DNA of 64,000 nt from positions 2,728,001 to 2,792,000 of the forward strand of contig NZ_CP041696.1 of NCBI RefSeq assembly GCF_007362955.1, read 5' to 3'. The DNA comes from Lysinibacillus fusiformis. Lineage in GTDB: Bacteria; Bacillota; Bacilli; Bacillales_A; Planococcaceae. Shown here piece by piece: positions 16,243-27,618 of the stretch (position 1 is its first letter; each line of letters starts with the position of its first letter). Made by a program: the position numbers and the translations under genes. Under the pieces are notes generated by a model. The model was not told the origin of the DNA. It did not search any database and worked only from the letters and a program-made list of their open reading frames with translations.

Positions 16243-18753
16243 ATGGCAAACCTATTAAATAAATTATTTGATTTCAATAAACGTGAGTTAAAAAAATTAG
16301 AAAAAATCGCTGACCAAGTAGAGGGATTCGCTTCTCAAATGGAACAGCTTTCAGATGATCAATTACAAGCGAAAACAGAAGAATTTAAACAACGTTATAC
16401 AGATGGCGAAAGTTTAGAGTCGCTTCGTGCCGAAGCTTTTGCTGTTAGTCGTGAAGCATCGAAACGTGTATTAGGGATGTATCCATTCCGCGTACAAATT
16501 ATGGGGGCGGCTTCACTGGATGAAGGTAATATTTCGGAGATGAAAACCGGTGAAGGTAAAACTTTAACAGCTACGATGGCCGTTTATCTCAATGCGCTTA
16601 CTGGTAAGGGTGTACATGTTGTAACAGTCAACGAATACTTGGCTAGTCGTGATGCTGCGGAAATGGGCGAGTTGTACAACTTCTTAGGTTTGTCGGTTGG
16701 TTTAAACTTGAATAGCTTATCCAAAGAAGAAAAACGTGCGGCTTATGAGGCAGATATCACGTATAGCACGAATAATGAACTGGGCTTTGACTATTTACGT
16801 GATAATATGGTGCTTTATAAAGAAGAACGTGTACAACGTCCGCTTCATTATGCTGTTATCGATGAGGTTGACTCAATTTTAATCGATGAGGCACGTACAC
16901 CATTAATTATTTCGGGTCAGGCTGGCAAATCAGCGCAATTGTACAAGCAGTCCAATGCATTTGTACGTATGTTAAGTGCAGATACTGATTACACATATGA
17001 AGAGTCAACAAAAGGCGTTACGTTAACGGATGCAGGTGTAGAAAAAGCGGAAAAGGCTTTTGGTATCGACAATCTGTTTGATTTAACACATGTGCGTTTA
17101 AACCATGCTATTAATCAATCGTTAAAGGCGCATGTCAGTATGCATAATGATGTAGACTATGTGGTTCAAGAGGGCGAAATCGTCATTGTTGATGGCTTTA
17201 CGGGTCGTCTTATGAAAGGACGCCGCTATTCTGATGGTCTGCACCAGGCAATTGAGGCTAAAGAGGGCGTTGAGATTCAAAACGAATCGATGACAATGGC
17301 CACAATTACGTTCCAAAACTACTTCCGTATGTATCAAAAGCTTGCTGGTATGACTGGTACGGCAAAAACAGAGGAAGAGGAATTCCGTAATATTTACAAT
17401 ATGAGTGTTATTGCGATTCCAACGAATAAGCCGATTGCACGTGATGACCGTGCGGATTTAATTTTTGCTTCGATGGAAGGAAAATATAAAGCGGTCGCAG
17501 CAGATATTGCAGAGCGTCATAAAGCTGGACAACCCGTTCTTGTTGGTACTGTGGCAATCGAAACATCTGAAATTATTTCCAACTTATTAAATAAACATAA
17601 AATCCCACATAACGTATTAAATGCGAAAAACCACGAGCGTGAGGCAGAAATTATTGCGAATGCTGGTGAAAAAGGTGCGGTAACCATTGCTACGAATATG
17701 GCTGGTCGTGGTACAGATATTAAACCAGGTGAAGGCGTAATGGAAATCGGTGGATTAGCGGTAATCGGTACAGAGCGTCATGAATCTCGCCGTATCGATA
17801 ATCAGTTACGTGGACGTTCTGGTCGTCAAGGGAATCCAGGGGTTACGCAATTCTACTTGTCACTTGAAGATGATTTAATGCGTCGTTTTGGCTCTGATAA
17901 CATGAAGTCGATGATGATGAAGTTAGGTATGGACGATTCACAGCCGCTTCAATCAAAAGTTGTTTCGAAGGCTGTAGAATCTGCACAAAAACGTGTTGAG
18001 GGCAATAACTTCGATGCACGTAAACGTTTATTACAATATGACGATGTATTACGTCAGCAACGTGAGATTATTTATAAAGAGCGTTACGATGTCTTAGAAA
18101 CAGAAAATATGCGTGTACTTGTAGAGTCAATGATTCAAGAAACCATCGACAATATTGTCGGACTGTATACGCAAGATGAGCAAAAGGACTGGAACTTAAA
18201 AGCAATTGAGGACTTTGTTGCTGCTAACCTATTAGAAGAAGGCAATTTAAAGGCTGCGGATTTACAAGGTAAGTCTGCCGAAGAAATAATTGCATTTATC
18301 TCGGACGCTGTGCATATTCGCTATGATGAAAAAGAAGTTGAGCTTACTCCAGAACGTATGCGTGAGTTTGAGAAGGTTATTTTACTGCGCTCGATTGATA
18401 CGAAATGGATTGATCATATTGATGCAATGGATCAGCTACGTCAAGGTATTCATTTACGCGCGTATGGTCAAAATGATCCACTACGTGAATATCAACAAGA
18501 AGGCTTTGCTATGTTTGAAGATATGGTCGCTTCGATTCGTGAAGACGTAGCTAAATACGCGATGAAGGCAGAAATTCGCAGTAACCTAGAACGTGAAGAG
18601 GTTGCTAAAGGTCAGGCTGTTAATCCGAAAGAGGATGGTTCGCCAGCACCTAAAAAGCAACCGGTACGCAAGGCTGAAAATGTCGGGCGTAACGATTTAT
18701 GTCCATGTGGAAGCGGCAAGAAGTTTAAAAATTGCCATGGTGCAGGACAATAA
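16243..18753 (+). CDS. secA: Preprotein translocase ATPase SecA
   Basis: 836 residues from ATG 16243 ([13 protein letters not shown]), 9 nt after AGGAAGTG; an in-frame GTG at 16231 has no ribosome site. SecA drives post-translational export through SecYEG. Visible parts: Walker A region [11 protein letters not shown] (about residue 100), the DEAD-type [18 protein letters not shown] block (about 205), helicase motif [19 protein letters not shown] (motif VI), and the C-terminal zinc-binding tail [13 protein letters not shown] that contacts SecB-like partners or lipid. Length is normal. A terminator follows. Confidence 0.98.
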   Translation: MANLLNKLFDFNKRELKKLEKIADQVEGFASQMEQLSDDQLQAKTEEFKQRYTDGESLESLRAEAFAVSREASKRVLGMYPFRVQIMGAASLDEGNISEMKTGEGKTLTATMAVYLNALTGKGVHVVTVNEYLASRDAAEMGELYNFLGLSVGLNLNSLSKEEKRAAYEADITYSTNNELGFDYLRDNMVLYKEERVQRPLHYAVIDEVDSILIDEARTPLIISGQAGKSAQLYKQSNAFVRMLSADTDYTYEESTKGVTLTDAGVEKAEKAFGIDNLFDLTHVRLNHAINQSLKAHVSMHNDVDYVVQEGEIVIVDGFTGRLMKGRRYSDGLHQAIEAKEGVEIQNESMTMATITFQNYFRMYQKLAGMTGTAKTEEEEFRNIYNMSVIAIPTNKPIARDDRADLIFASMEGKYKAVAADIAERHKAGQPVLVGTVAIETSEIISNLLNKHKIPHNVLNAKNHEREAEIIANAGEKGAVTIATNMAGRGTDIKPGEGVMEIGGLAVIGTERHESRRIDNQLRGRSGRQGNPGVTQFYLSLEDDLMRRFGSDNMKSMMMKLGMDDSQPLQSKVVSKAVESAQKRVEGNNFDARKRLLQYDDVLRQQREIIYKERYDVLETENMRVLVESMIQETIDNIVGLYTQDEQKDWNLKAIEDFVAANLLEEGNLKAADLQGKSAEEIIAFISDAVHIRYDEKEVELTPERMREFEKVILLRSIDTKWIDHIDAMDQLRQGIHLRAYGQNDPLREYQQEGFAMFEDMVASIREDVAKYAMKAEIRSNLEREEVAKGQAVNPKEDGSPAPKKQPVRKAENVGRNDLCPCGSGKKFKNCHGAGQ

Positions 18754-18772
18754 GTTAATATCTACAAAAAAA

Positions 18773-18808
18773 GATCAATTTCAACGATTCGTTGAATTGA
18801 TCTTTTTT
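18773..18808 (+). terminator. Terminator after secA
   Basis: GATCAATTTCAAC / GTTGAATTGATC stem, short loop, then six T residues. The rest of the gap to the next gene (18810-19186) is AT-rich; I see no gene or clear operator in it. Confidence 0.93.
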
Positions 18809-19186
18809 CGTCTCTTCACTCGATGAAACAATTGACCGTATTTTAGGTGTAAAAAAAGAGCGAATAGTCAGAATTGGTAGACAATTAAATGTTCGCAGTA
18901 TACAATAACTGTAACAATAGGTATTTAGTTCAATTAATCAGTAATAGTTTTTACCTCCAAATAATCCATTTTTATGTGAAGTTAACCGGTAAAATTGGTA
19001 CGTTGTAAGTATTAAGTTGTTCATTATATATAACTTACCTCGTTGAATAGGGTGATTTATGGGGAGTTATATAAAATACTTGAGTAATGAAGCCGTGCCA
19101 AGACCACTTGAGGAAATATTTTGGAGTATACCGATATATGTTTGTTAATTGCAAATATAAACATAATATTTAAAGGAGGAGTAACA

Positions 19187-19744
19187 ATGCATTATAATAG
19201 TGAAGATATAATGAGTAGTGAAACAATGTTGTATATACCTGAGTATGATACCTTTGGAAATTTGTGTACGCGTGTCATTGAACGAGATTATCAATATCTA
19301 TCGAAATTAACGCCTACGCAATTAATGGACTTTAATCTCCGTTATTATGGATCAAGTTTGCGTGGGGCTTTTGATGGGTCAAAGATGATTCTAGGTAAGC
19401 TCAATAAGAATCCAATTGTTGTGCATGAACGATTTAATATTTTATGGTTTCCAAGTAAGTCTCCCTTACATCCAGACTGTATTTGGTTCGCGGTACATCA
19501 TATTGATGACTATACAGCAGTTGATAAAAAGCAGACAAAAGTGACGTTTATGAATGGCAAGGAAATTATTGTTGCTGTAAGCACTAAGTCGTTTGAATAT
19601 CGGATCCAGAGAGCTTTTTTATTGAAGTATAAATTAGAGAAACGAACGAAGCATCTACTTGTTCAATATGACCGTGTTAAAGTATTTCAACGCATGACGA
19701 TGCGCTCATTGTTAGAAGATGAAGCGAAAAAAGATGAAAATTAG
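19187..19744 (+). CDS. ComK-family competence transcription factor, paralogue 1
   Basis: 185 residues from ATG 19187 after AAAGGAGGAG; the longer upstream frame lacks a ribosome site. It matches the ComK family in length (about 190) and layout: ML-YIPEYDTFGNLCTRVIERD near the N-terminus, the central NPIVVHERFNILWFPSKSPLHPDCIWFAVHHI block, and a basic C-terminal part. ComK is the master activator of DNA-uptake genes in B. subtilis, binding paired AT-boxes. No perfect K-box (AAAA-N5-TTTT pair) was seen upstream. A second, more diverged ComK lies at 21126-21635 on the other strand. Which one is the functional ComK cannot be decided here. Confidence 0.85.
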   Translation: MHYNSEDIMSSETMLYIPEYDTFGNLCTRVIERDYQYLSKLTPTQLMDFNLRYYGSSLRGAFDGSKMILGKLNKNPIVVHERFNILWFPSKSPLHPDCIWFAVHHIDDYTAVDKKQTKVTFMNGKEIIVAVSTKSFEYRIQRAFLLKYKLEKRTKHLLVQYDRVKVFQRMTMRSLLEDEAKKDEN

Positions 19745-19756
19745 AAGATATTTATT

Positions 19757-19800
19757 ACACATACTAGCACAGAGAATATGAAATAGTATGTGTATTTTCT
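19757..19800 (+). terminator. Terminator after comK paralogue 1
   Basis: ACACATACTA / TAGTATGTGT 10-bp stem with a 17-nt loop, followed by ATTTTCTTTT. Confidence 0.8.
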
Positions 19801-19918
19801 TTTGTTCAAAATTCTGAAGTGTTGAAAAAAGTATGTTTTCCGAAATAAAAACGCTATAATAGAAAGATACGGATTTCTGCATGTAGAAGTCCATTAAAAA
19901 TGTTCGGGGGATTTAACG

Positions 19919-21023
19919 ATGATAGAATTAGCAGATGTACGTAACGCGTTAGACAATACAGCCAAAAAATTGGCGGACTTCAGGGGGTCTCTTTGACTTA
20001 GAAAACAAAGAGGCACGTATTCAGGAGTTAGATGAAATGATGCTAGAGCCAGGCTTTTGGGATGATCAACAAGGAGCACAAGTGGTCATTAATGAAGGGA
20101 ACGGCTTAAAAGCTATCGTGAATGAATATAAAGAATTAGTGGATACACATGAAAACTTAGATATGACATTAGAATTATTGCGCGAAGAACCGGATGAGGA
20201 ATTACAAGAGGAGCTAGGCAAAGAGCTTGTGGAATTCCAACAAAAGATAGCAGATTTTGAGTTGCAATTATTATTGAGTGGTCCCTATGATCAAAACAAT
20301 GCAATTCTAGAGCTTCATCCAGGCGCTGGTGGAACTGAATCACAAGATTGGGGCTCCATGTTGCTTCGTATGTATACACGGTGGGCTGAAAAACGTGGCT
20401 TTAAGGTCGAAACAGTAGATTATTTGCCAGGTGATGAAGCAGGGATTAAATCAGTGACATTATCCATTAAAGGGCATAATGCTTACGGTTATTTACAGGC
20501 TGAAAAGGGCGTGCACCGTTTAGTACGTATTTCACCGTTCGATTCTTCGGGTCGTCGTCATACATCATTCGTATCATGTGATGTGATGCCAGAATTTGAT
20601 GATAATATTGAAGTTGATATTCGCACAGAGGATTTAAAGATCGATACGTACCGTGCAACAGGTGCTGGTGGTCAGCATATTAATACGACAGATTCAGCTG
20701 TTCGTATTACACACGTTCCTACGGGTACAGTCGTGCAATGTCAGGCAGAACGTTCGCAGATTAAAAACCGTGAAAAAGCAATGACGATGTTAAAAGGGAA
20801 ATTATATCAATTGGAAATTGACAAGCAACAAGCTCAACTTGATGAAATTCGTGGTGAGCAAAAGGAAATTGGCTGGGGCTCTCAAATTCGTTCATATGTA
20901 TTCCATCCTTATTCAATGGTTAAGGATCATCGTACAAGCGAAGAAACAGGTAATGTTGGCGCGGTGATGGATGGTGATTTAGATCCATTTATTAATGCAT
21001 ATTTACGTTCAAGAATAGGATAA
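19919..21023 (+). CDS. prfB: Peptide chain release factor 2, with programmed +1 frameshift
   Basis: Joined reading: 19919-19993, then 19995-21023, giving 367 residues. Frame 0 begins [14 protein letters not shown] and hits TGA at 19994; +1 slippage on CTT continues as [10 protein letters not shown]2 recognises UGA and UAA and releases the peptide; the SPF anticodon-like tripeptide (RISPFDSSG) and catalytic GGQ ([14 protein letters not shown]) are both present. Low RF2 lets the ribosome pause and shift, so the protein regulates itself. An annotation starting at 20037 would lose about 39 residues. Convergent with comK paralogue 2. Confidence 0.97.
19982..19997 (+). promoter_or_regulatory. prfB programmed frameshift site
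   Basis: AGGGGG TCT CTT TGA C: an internal Shine-Dalgarno-like AGGGGG three nt before the CTT slippery codon, and an in-frame TGA followed by C. It keeps the element order and spacing of the classic E. coli site. Confidence 0.96.
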
Positions 21024-21027
21024 TGGA

Positions 21028-21066
21028 AACACCTCAGATGCACAGTGCTTCTGAGGTGTTTTTTTT
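21028..21066 (+). terminator. Terminator after prfB
   Basis: AACACCTCAG / CTGAGGTGTT stem followed by a T-run. It lies between convergent prfB and comK paralogue 2. Confidence 0.93.
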
Positions 21067-21125
21067 GGATTGATTTGGATTCGACTTAGTAGTACTCGAG
21101 GGCTGTTGCTTCACTTTAACATCTA

Positions 21126-21635
21126 TTAAAATGGTGGGTGGTATGGAGCGTCCTGGCTAAGCTGTTTTCGCTCACCCATATAATGTTTATAGAGCATAGA
21201 GGCATTGACAAATTGTTTGCTAATCGATGCATATGTAATAGGAAGTTCAATGGGCCTATCATTTTTTAGTGTGACGATACAACCGATTTCACTAGGTATA
21301 ATATTGGATATTGCATGTAGGCCAATCCATGTATTGTGTATAGAATTTGGTGAATAAGTTGGTAGGAAAATACAAGGGAAACCATAATCATAGGCCACGA
21401 CTATCGGCAGCTTATGTTGATTGCCAAAGAAACGTTTTGCAGAATACTTTGCTGCTTCATAAGTTGTTCCCAGTGATAGGCAAGATTTACGCAAGACATG
21501 CATTGGCTTGCGTGTGACAATAAGTTCGTTATGCTTGTCGATTACTCGTGTGAAAATTTTAGACTCATGCTGAATAGGCTGTAACAAATACGTATTAAAT
21601 GACATTAAATAACCATTAACATAGTTCGTTGACAT
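21126..21635 (-). CDS. ComK-family protein, paralogue 2
   Basis: 169 residues from ATG 21635, 10 nt after GGAGG. It shares the ComK layout with the gene at 19187: an N-terminal strand region with ESKIFTRVIDKHNE, a central KLPIVVAYDYGFPCIFLPT block aligned to NPIVVHERFNILWFP, then NSIHNTWIGLHAI aligned to PDCIWFAVHHI, and a short basic tail. It is shorter and strongly diverged from paralogue 1, so duplication is old or one copy was acquired. Convergent with prfB. Function beyond ComK-like DNA binding is unknown. Confidence 0.8.
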   Translation of the reverse strand: MSTNYVNGYLMSFNTYLLQPIQHESKIFTRVIDKHNELIVTRKPMHVLRKSCLSLGTTYEAAKYSAKRFFGNQHKLPIVVAYDYGFPCIFLPTYSPNSIHNTWIGLHAISNIIPSEIGCIVTLKNDRPIELPITYASISKQFVNASMLYKHYMGERKQLSQDAPYHPPF

Positions 21636-21862
21636 ATATGTAGTGCCTCCTTTTTCTATTTATTAGCTGTAGTTTATAACATAAAATAAGTGTAGGGAAA
21701 TATAGTTAATAGTCAAAATCCTTAGATGAAACAGTCAATTTCTTAGAAGAAACGTGTAAAAAAACGCTAGAAATATAACGGATCGAATTGATTTTCATTT
21801 CTTAAACATTGCATTTTAGTTTCAATTTTCTTATAATTTAGAAAAGGATCGAGGTGAGATCG

Positions 21863-22102
21863 TTGGATAAATATTATTCGTATACAGATTTTCTAAAAGC
21901 CGTTGGTCAGTCAAAAGTTGATGAGGCAGAGAAATTATTGAACGAGATTTATTTAGATTTATTTTTAAATCGTATCCAGCGTATGCATCGTGAGGAACAG
22001 CTTATGGTTCTGATAGATAGAGCACTCGATGAAAAAGATGAAAAAGCCTTTCATCTATACGCAACTGAACTAGAAGTATTACACCAAGTAGCAAGTGAAT
22101 AA
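21863..22102 (+). CDS. IDEAL-domain small protein
   Basis: 79 residues from TTG 21863, five nt after GAGGTGA (the GTG at 21854 lies within that site). The C-terminal half carries the IDEAL-domain signature, IQRMHREEQLMVLIDRALDEKDEKAF, named after its conserved Ile-Asp-x-Ala-Leu. This domain occurs in small Bacillales proteins such as the C-terminus of YpiB; its biochemical role is not settled. The protein is acidic and helical with no membrane segment. It lies divergently from comK paralogue 2 and is followed by a terminator. Confidence 0.8.
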   Translation: MDKYYSYTDFLKAVGQSKVDEAEKLLNEIYLDLFLNRIQRMHREEQLMVLIDRALDEKDEKAFHLYATELEVLHQVASE

Positions 22103-22112
22103 TATGACGAGC

Positions 22113-22146
22113 CCGCTCTCCAATTATTGGAGGGCGGATTTTTTTT
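22113..22146 (+). terminator. Terminator after the IDEAL-domain gene
   Basis: CCGCTCTCCAAT / ATTGGAGGGCGG stem followed by a run of eight T residues. Confidence 0.93.
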
Positions 22147-22204
22147 GACGAAATGAAAGTTTTTTAATTCGAGAGAACTAATCTGGTTAAATCATGGGTA
22201 TTAA

Positions 22205-22330
22205 ATAATGTCCGAGGATATCGGAGTGCTCCTCGCGGGGAAACAAGGAAACTTCGCGTGCAGGCCAACAATCTCGATGCGTGTAAGTATACATACTGCG
22301 GATCACCGCTTTCCCGGGTATTATGATAAA
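22205..22330. repeat. Possible highly degenerate GC-rich repeat copy
   Basis: The 395-bp gap before uvrB holds a locally GC-rich block (GTGCTCCTCGCGGGGAAAC, TTCGCGTGCAGG, CCGCTTTCCCGGG) in AT-rich surroundings. It resembles the repeat family at 29263 and 37524, but the ends are not recognisable. No gene seen. Confidence 0.3.
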
Positions 22331-22497
22331 TCCAGGGAGTAATTTCCATTCGAAACGTCAATGATAGAAGAATGGTACGAAAGTGAAGAATCCAGTAAAT
22401 GAAAAAATAACAAACATTCGTTCGTTAAATGTTCGATATTTTCATAGTGCTATGCTAAAATAAATGTACAAATTGGAAGGAAAGGACGGGGACACGT

Positions 22498-24477
22498 GTG
22501 CAAGAATTTGATTTACAAGCGCCATATCAGCCTAGTGGGGATCAGCCACAGGCGATCGTAGAATTAGTGGAGGGCGTTCACGCAGGTAAACGTCATCAAA
22601 CATTGCTTGGCGCAACAGGGACAGGTAAAACGTTTACGATATCGAATGTGATTCAGCAGGTGAAGAAACCGACGCTTATTATGGCTCATAATAAAACGCT
22701 TGCGGGTCAATTATATAGTGAGTTTAAAGAGTTTTTTCCAAATAATGCAGTTGAGTATTTTGTCAGTTATTATGATTACTTTCAGCCAGAGGCCTATGTA
22801 CCACAAACAGATACGTATATCGAGAAAGATTCCAGCATAAATGATGAAATCGATAAATTACGTCACTCTGCGACATCTGCTCTTTTTGAGCGTGAGGATG
22901 TCATTATTATTGCATCCGTGTCCTGTATTTACGGATTAGGTTCTCCTCAAGAATATCGAGAAATGGTCGTGTCGATTCGCACAGGTATGGAGATTGAGCG
23001 TAATCAGTTGCTACGAAAACTTGTCGATGTGCAGTATGAGCGTAACGATGTGAGCTTTACACGTGGTACTTTCCGTGTTCGCGGTGATGTTGTTGAAATT
23101 TTCCCAGCATCGCGCGATGAACATTGTATACGTGTTGAGTTTTTCGGTGATGAGATCGACCGAATCCGTGAAGTTAATGCGTTGACTGGTGAAATTTTAT
23201 CTGACCGTGATCATGTAGCTATTTTCCCTGCGTCCCACTTCGTTACACGTGAAGAGAAAATGATAAAAGCCATTGAAAATATTGAAAAAGAGCTAGAGCA
23301 ACGACTTACTCTATTACGTGCAGAGGATAAGCTACTAGAGGCACAACGCTTGGAGCAGCGAACACGCTACGACTTAGAGATGATGAAGGAAATGGGCTTT
23401 TGCTCAGGTATCGAAAACTATTCCCGTCATTTAACACTACGTGAAGCTGGAGCAACACCGTACACATTAATGGACTACTTTCCAGAGGATTTTTTGCTGG
23501 TTGTCGATGAAAGCCATGTCACGCTACCGCAAGTGCGTGGTATGTATAATGGGGACCAAGCGCGAAAAGGTGTACTTGTAGAGCATGGTTTCCGCTTGCC
23601 GTCAGCACTCGATAACAGACCTCTGCGTTTTGAAGAATTTGATGCCAAAGTACAGCAAGCGATATTTGTTTCGGCAACGCCTGGTCCATATGAAATCGAG
23701 CATACGCCAGTAATGGCTGAGCAAATTATTCGTCCAACAGGCTTACTAGATCCATTGATAGAGGTACGGCCGATAGAAGGGCAAATAGATGATTTAATCG
23801 ATGGAATTCAAGAGCGTATTACCCGTAATGAACGTGTACTCGTAACAACATTAACGAAAAAAATGTCGGAAGATTTATCAGCTTATTTGAAGGAAATGGG
23901 CTTAAAAGTGGAATACTTACATTCAGAGATTAAGACACTTGAACGTATTGAAATTATCCGTGAGCTACGGAAGGGCACATATGACGTCCTAATCGGTATT
24001 AATTTATTGCGTGAAGGGCTGGATATTCCTGAAGTTTCACTTGTGGCAATATTAGATGCCGATAAGGAAGGGTTCTTACGTTCAGAGCGCTCATTGATTC
24101 AAACAATTGGGCGTGCAGCTCGTAATGCCAATGGGCATGTTATTATGTACGCCGATAATATGACAGATTCTATGAAGAAGGCCATTGAAGAAACGAAGCG
24201 TCGTCGTACAATACAGATGGCGTACAACGAGGAACATGGTATTACACCGAAGACGATAGTCAAGAAGATTCCTGATATCATTCGTGCGACACAGGTAGCA
24301 GAAGAAGAGGAATCATATGTAACGAAGGCAACAAAAGGTAAAAAGTTGACGAAGCAGGAGAAAGAGAAATTACTTGCTACACTTGAAATAGAAATGAAGG
24401 AAGCGGCTAAAGCACTTGATTTCGAACGTGCAGCTGAGCTGCGAGATACTATCTTTGAATTGAAGACAGAAGGGTGA
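22498..24477 (+). CDS. uvrB: Excinuclease ABC subunit B
   Basis: 659 residues from a GTG start after GGAAGGAAAGG. UvrB verifies DNA damage delivered by UvrA and recruits UvrC. Visible: Walker [10 protein letters not shown] (about residue 40), the damage-probing beta-hairpin with [18 protein letters not shown] (about 90-110), helicase motifs in the C-terminal half ([22 protein letters not shown]), and the C-terminal UVR/UvrC-binding helix pair ([15 protein letters not shown]). Length is typical. uvrA starts 8 bp after its stop. Confidence 0.98.
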   Translation: MQEFDLQAPYQPSGDQPQAIVELVEGVHAGKRHQTLLGATGTGKTFTISNVIQQVKKPTLIMAHNKTLAGQLYSEFKEFFPNNAVEYFVSYYDYFQPEAYVPQTDTYIEKDSSINDEIDKLRHSATSALFEREDVIIIASVSCIYGLGSPQEYREMVVSIRTGMEIERNQLLRKLVDVQYERNDVSFTRGTFRVRGDVVEIFPASRDEHCIRVEFFGDEIDRIREVNALTGEILSDRDHVAIFPASHFVTREEKMIKAIENIEKELEQRLTLLRAEDKLLEAQRLEQRTRYDLEMMKEMGFCSGIENYSRHLTLREAGATPYTLMDYFPEDFLLVVDESHVTLPQVRGMYNGDQARKGVLVEHGFRLPSALDNRPLRFEEFDAKVQQAIFVSATPGPYEIEHTPVMAEQIIRPTGLLDPLIEVRPIEGQIDDLIDGIQERITRNERVLVTTLTKKMSEDLSAYLKEMGLKVEYLHSEIKTLERIEIIRELRKGTYDVLIGINLLREGLDIPEVSLVAILDADKEGFLRSERSLIQTIGRAARNANGHVIMYADNMTDSMKKAIEETKRRRTIQMAYNEEHGITPKTIVKKIPDIIRATQVAEEEESYVTKATKGKKLTKQEKEKLLATLEIEMKEAAKALDFERAAELRDTIFELKTEG

Positions 24478-24485
24478 TCGGGCTT

Positions 24486-27350
24486 GTGAAAAATACAGAA
24501 ATCGTCGTGCAGGGCGCACGTGCACATAATTTGAAAAATATTAACGTCACAATTCCACGTGATCAATTAGTTGTGCTAACGGGTTTATCCGGTTCTGGAA
24601 AATCTTCGTTAGCATTTGACACGATTTATGCAGAGGGACAACGTCGTTATGTAGAGTCATTGTCTGCTTATGCTCGCCAGTTTCTTGGACAGATGGATAA
24701 ACCAGATGTGGATGCGATTGAAGGGCTGTCACCTGCCATATCGATTGATCAAAAAACGACGAGTCGAAATCCACGTTCAACTGTTGGAACAGTAACGGAA
24801 ATATATGATTATTTACGGCTACTTTATGCGCGTATTGGCAAGCCAATTTGTCCGAATCATGGCATTGAAATTACCTCCCAAACAATTGAGCAGATGGTGG
24901 ATCGCCTCTTGGTATACCCAGAACGCACAAAAATGCAGTTACTTGCGCCAATGATTTCAGGGCGCAAAGGAACTCATGTAAAGCTGCTAGAAGACTTGAA
25001 AAAGCAAGGCTTTGTACGAGTACGTATTGATGGTGAATTACGTGATTTAGATGATGCAATAGATCTTGATAAAAACAAAAAGCATTCTATAGAGGTTGTC
25101 GTGGACCGTGTCGTTGTAAAAGAAGGGATTGCAGCACGACTTAGTGATTCGCTTGAGACGGCACTGCGATTAGCGGAAGGGCGCGTATTAGTCGATGTGA
25201 TGGAGCATGAAGAATTACTATTTAGTGAGCATCATGCATGTCCATTATGTGGCTTTTCAATCGGTGAGCTTGAACCACGTATGTTTTCATTTAACAGTCC
25301 ATTCGGGGCGTGTACAAGTTGTGATGGTTTAGGTACAACGCAAGAGGTAGACCTGGACCTAGTTGTACCAGATTGGGACCGCTCATTAATCGAGCATGCC
25401 ATTGCCCCCTGGGAACCGACAAGTTCGCAATATTATCCTCAGTTATTAAAGGCGGTATGTGACCATTATGATATTCCGATGGACGTACCTGTGAAAGAAC
25501 TACCGAAAGAGAAAATGGACAAGATTTTATTTGGCTCGGGAAAGGATAAAGTTCATTTCCATTATGAAAATGAGTTTGGAAATGTGCGAGATCAGATGAT
25601 TGAGTTTGAAGGTGTTGTACATAATGTAGAGCGTCGTTTTAAAGAGACAACTTCTGATTATGTACGTGAACAAATGGAAAAATACATGGCACAGCAAGAC
25701 TGTCCATCCTGTAAAGGCTATCGCTTAAAACCGGAAACATTAGCTGTCAAAATTGCAGATAAGCATATTGGAGAAGTGACAAAGTATTCAATTCAAGATG
25801 CAGATACATTTTTCAAAGAGTTGGATTTATCTGAAAAGGATATGCAAATTGCTCGACTGGTATTGCGTGAAATTGAAGAACGTCTGGGTTTCTTAGTTAA
25901 TGTAGGTTTAGATTATTTAACGCTAAGTCGTGCGGCAGGAACACTTTCAGGTGGGGAAGCACAACGAATTCGCTTAGCTACGCAGATAGGCTCTCGTTTA
26001 ACTGGGGTACTTTATATTTTGGATGAGCCGTCGATAGGATTACATCAGCGAGACAATGACCGCCTCATCAGTACGCTACAAAATATGCGTGATATTGGTA
26101 ATACGCTAATTGTTGTTGAGCATGATGAGGATACTATGATGGCGGCCGATTATCTGATTGATGTAGGACCTGGGGCTGGTGTACATGGTGGTGAAATTGT
26201 TGCGGCGGGAACACCACAGGAAGTAATGGACAATCCTAAATCGTTGACGGGGCAATATTTAAGTGGTAAGAAGTTTATTCCATTACCAATTGAGCGCCGT
26301 AAACCAGATGGTCGTAAGTTATCGATTAAGGGAGCAAAAGAAAATAACCTACAAAACGTTAAAGTAGATATACCATTAGGTCTATTTGTTGCAGTGACAG
26401 GTGTTTCAGGCTCTGGTAAATCGACACTTATTAATGAAATTTTATATAAATCTTTGGCTCAAAAGCTTAACCGTTCAAAGGTAAAGCCGGGTGAACATAA
26501 AGAAGTAGCGGGTATGGAGGAACTTGAAAAAGTGATCGATATTGACCAGTCTCCAATTGGTCGAACACCACGTTCAAACCCTGCCACTTATACAGGTGTG
26601 TTTGATGATGTAAGAGATGTCTTTGCGACAACGAATGAAGCCAAAGTACGCGGCTATAAAAAAGGTCGTTTTAGCTTTAATGTTAAAGGTGGGCGTTGTG
26701 AGGCGTGTCGAGGAGACGGCATTATTAAAATTGAAATGCATTTCCTACCAGATGTATATGTACCATGTGAGGTTTGTCATGGTAAGCGTTATAACCGTGA
26801 AACGCTTGAAGTGAAATATAAAGATAAAAGTATTGCTGATATTTTAGATATGACCATTGAAAATGCAGTAGTGTTCTTCGAAAATATTCCTAAAATCCAG
26901 CGTAAATTACAGACAATTGTGGATGTTGGGTTAGGTTATATGAAACTAGGACAACCTGCGACGACATTATCTGGTGGTGAGGCACAACGGGTGAAACTGG
27001 CTTCAGAGCTACATCGTCGTTCCACAGGTAAATCATTCTATATTTTAGATGAGCCGACTACTGGCCTACATGCCGACGATATTGCACGTTTACTGATTGT
27101 CTTGCAACGACTCGTTGAAAATGGAGACTCAGTTCTAGTAATTGAGCACAATCTAGATGTTATTAAAACTGCCGATTACATTATCGATTTAGGTCCAGAA
27201 GGTGGCGATAAAGGTGGTATGATTGTCGCTACAGGTACACCAGAAGAAGTAGTGGAAGTTAAGGGCTCTTATACAGGGAAGTACTTAAAGCCAATTTTAG
27301 TACGTGATCGAATGCGTATGGAAGCCATTTTAGCCGAGGCTTCAAAATAA
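24486..27350 (+). CDS. uvrA: Excinuclease ABC subunit A
   Basis: 954 residues from GTG 24486, spaced 10 nt from AAGGGTGA; an in-frame GTG at 24474 overlaps uvrB and lies inside that site. UvrA is the ABC-type damage sensor of nucleotide excision repair. Two ATPase modules are present: Walker [10 protein letters not shown] and GVSGSGKST, and two signatures [12 protein letters not shown] and [12 protein letters not shown]. Zinc-binding CPLC/CTSC and CEAC/CEVC pairs lie in the insertions. Nothing is missing. Confidence 0.98.
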   Translation: MKNTEIVVQGARAHNLKNINVTIPRDQLVVLTGLSGSGKSSLAFDTIYAEGQRRYVESLSAYARQFLGQMDKPDVDAIEGLSPAISIDQKTTSRNPRSTVGTVTEIYDYLRLLYARIGKPICPNHGIEITSQTIEQMVDRLLVYPERTKMQLLAPMISGRKGTHVKLLEDLKKQGFVRVRIDGELRDLDDAIDLDKNKKHSIEVVVDRVVVKEGIAARLSDSLETALRLAEGRVLVDVMEHEELLFSEHHACPLCGFSIGELEPRMFSFNSPFGACTSCDGLGTTQEVDLDLVVPDWDRSLIEHAIAPWEPTSSQYYPQLLKAVCDHYDIPMDVPVKELPKEKMDKILFGSGKDKVHFHYENEFGNVRDQMIEFEGVVHNVERRFKETTSDYVREQMEKYMAQQDCPSCKGYRLKPETLAVKIADKHIGEVTKYSIQDADTFFKELDLSEKDMQIARLVLREIEERLGFLVNVGLDYLTLSRAAGTLSGGEAQRIRLATQIGSRLTGVLYILDEPSIGLHQRDNDRLISTLQNMRDIGNTLIVVEHDEDTMMAADYLIDVGPGAGVHGGEIVAAGTPQEVMDNPKSLTGQYLSGKKFIPLPIERRKPDGRKLSIKGAKENNLQNVKVDIPLGLFVAVTGVSGSGKSTLINEILYKSLAQKLNRSKVKPGEHKEVAGMEELEKVIDIDQSPIGRTPRSNPATYTGVFDDVRDVFATTNEAKVRGYKKGRFSFNVKGGRCEACRGDGIIKIEMHFLPDVYVPCEVCHGKRYNRETLEVKYKDKSIADILDMTIENAVVFFENIPKIQRKLQTIVDVGLGYMKLGQPATTLSGGEAQRVKLASELHRRSTGKSFYILDEPTTGLHADDIARLLIVLQRLVENGDSVLVIEHNLDVIKTADYIIDLGPEGGDKGGMIVATGTPEEVVEVKGSYTGKYLKPILVRDRMRMEAILAEASK

Positions 27351-27418
27351 TGCTATTGGAATGGGCATATACGTACTTGATGGAATTTAATTTTTATTCG
27401 TATTAAGCCATCTACAAT

Positions 27419-27522
27419 AAAATTCGCGACATTCCAGCGAGATCGTGAACCACTTAAGTCCACACAGATATTGAGTATCTATGAGGCTTGTGGATCACCC
27501 ATGGAATAGGAGCGAATTTTTT
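27419..27522. other. Long imperfect hairpin between uvrA and yvlB
   Basis: Arms AAAATTCGC (27419-27427) and GCGAATTTT (27512-27520) enclose further matched blocks (ATTCCA with TGGAAT, GTGAACCAC with GTGGATCAC) and an inner GATA-TTGAG-TATC hairpin. A TTTTTT run follows, so it may terminate uvrBA transcription. Confidence 0.65.
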
Positions 27523-27618
27523 CAATATCATGTCATACTTTTTTCATTTTTGAAATGAAACCTTTCATAAAATGATACGTATAAATAGTATAACGAACTG
27601 AGGGAGGCTATTAGATTT

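Noticed and set aside
19121..19186. Longer ComK paralogue 1 starting at 19121
   Set aside because: The ribosome site AAAGGAGGAG lies just before ATG 19187, so the first 22 codons are not part of the protein.
19982..20037. prfB as a broken gene
   Set aside because: The early TGA is the programmed frameshift site, with the SD-like AGGGGG and CTT-TGA-C intact.
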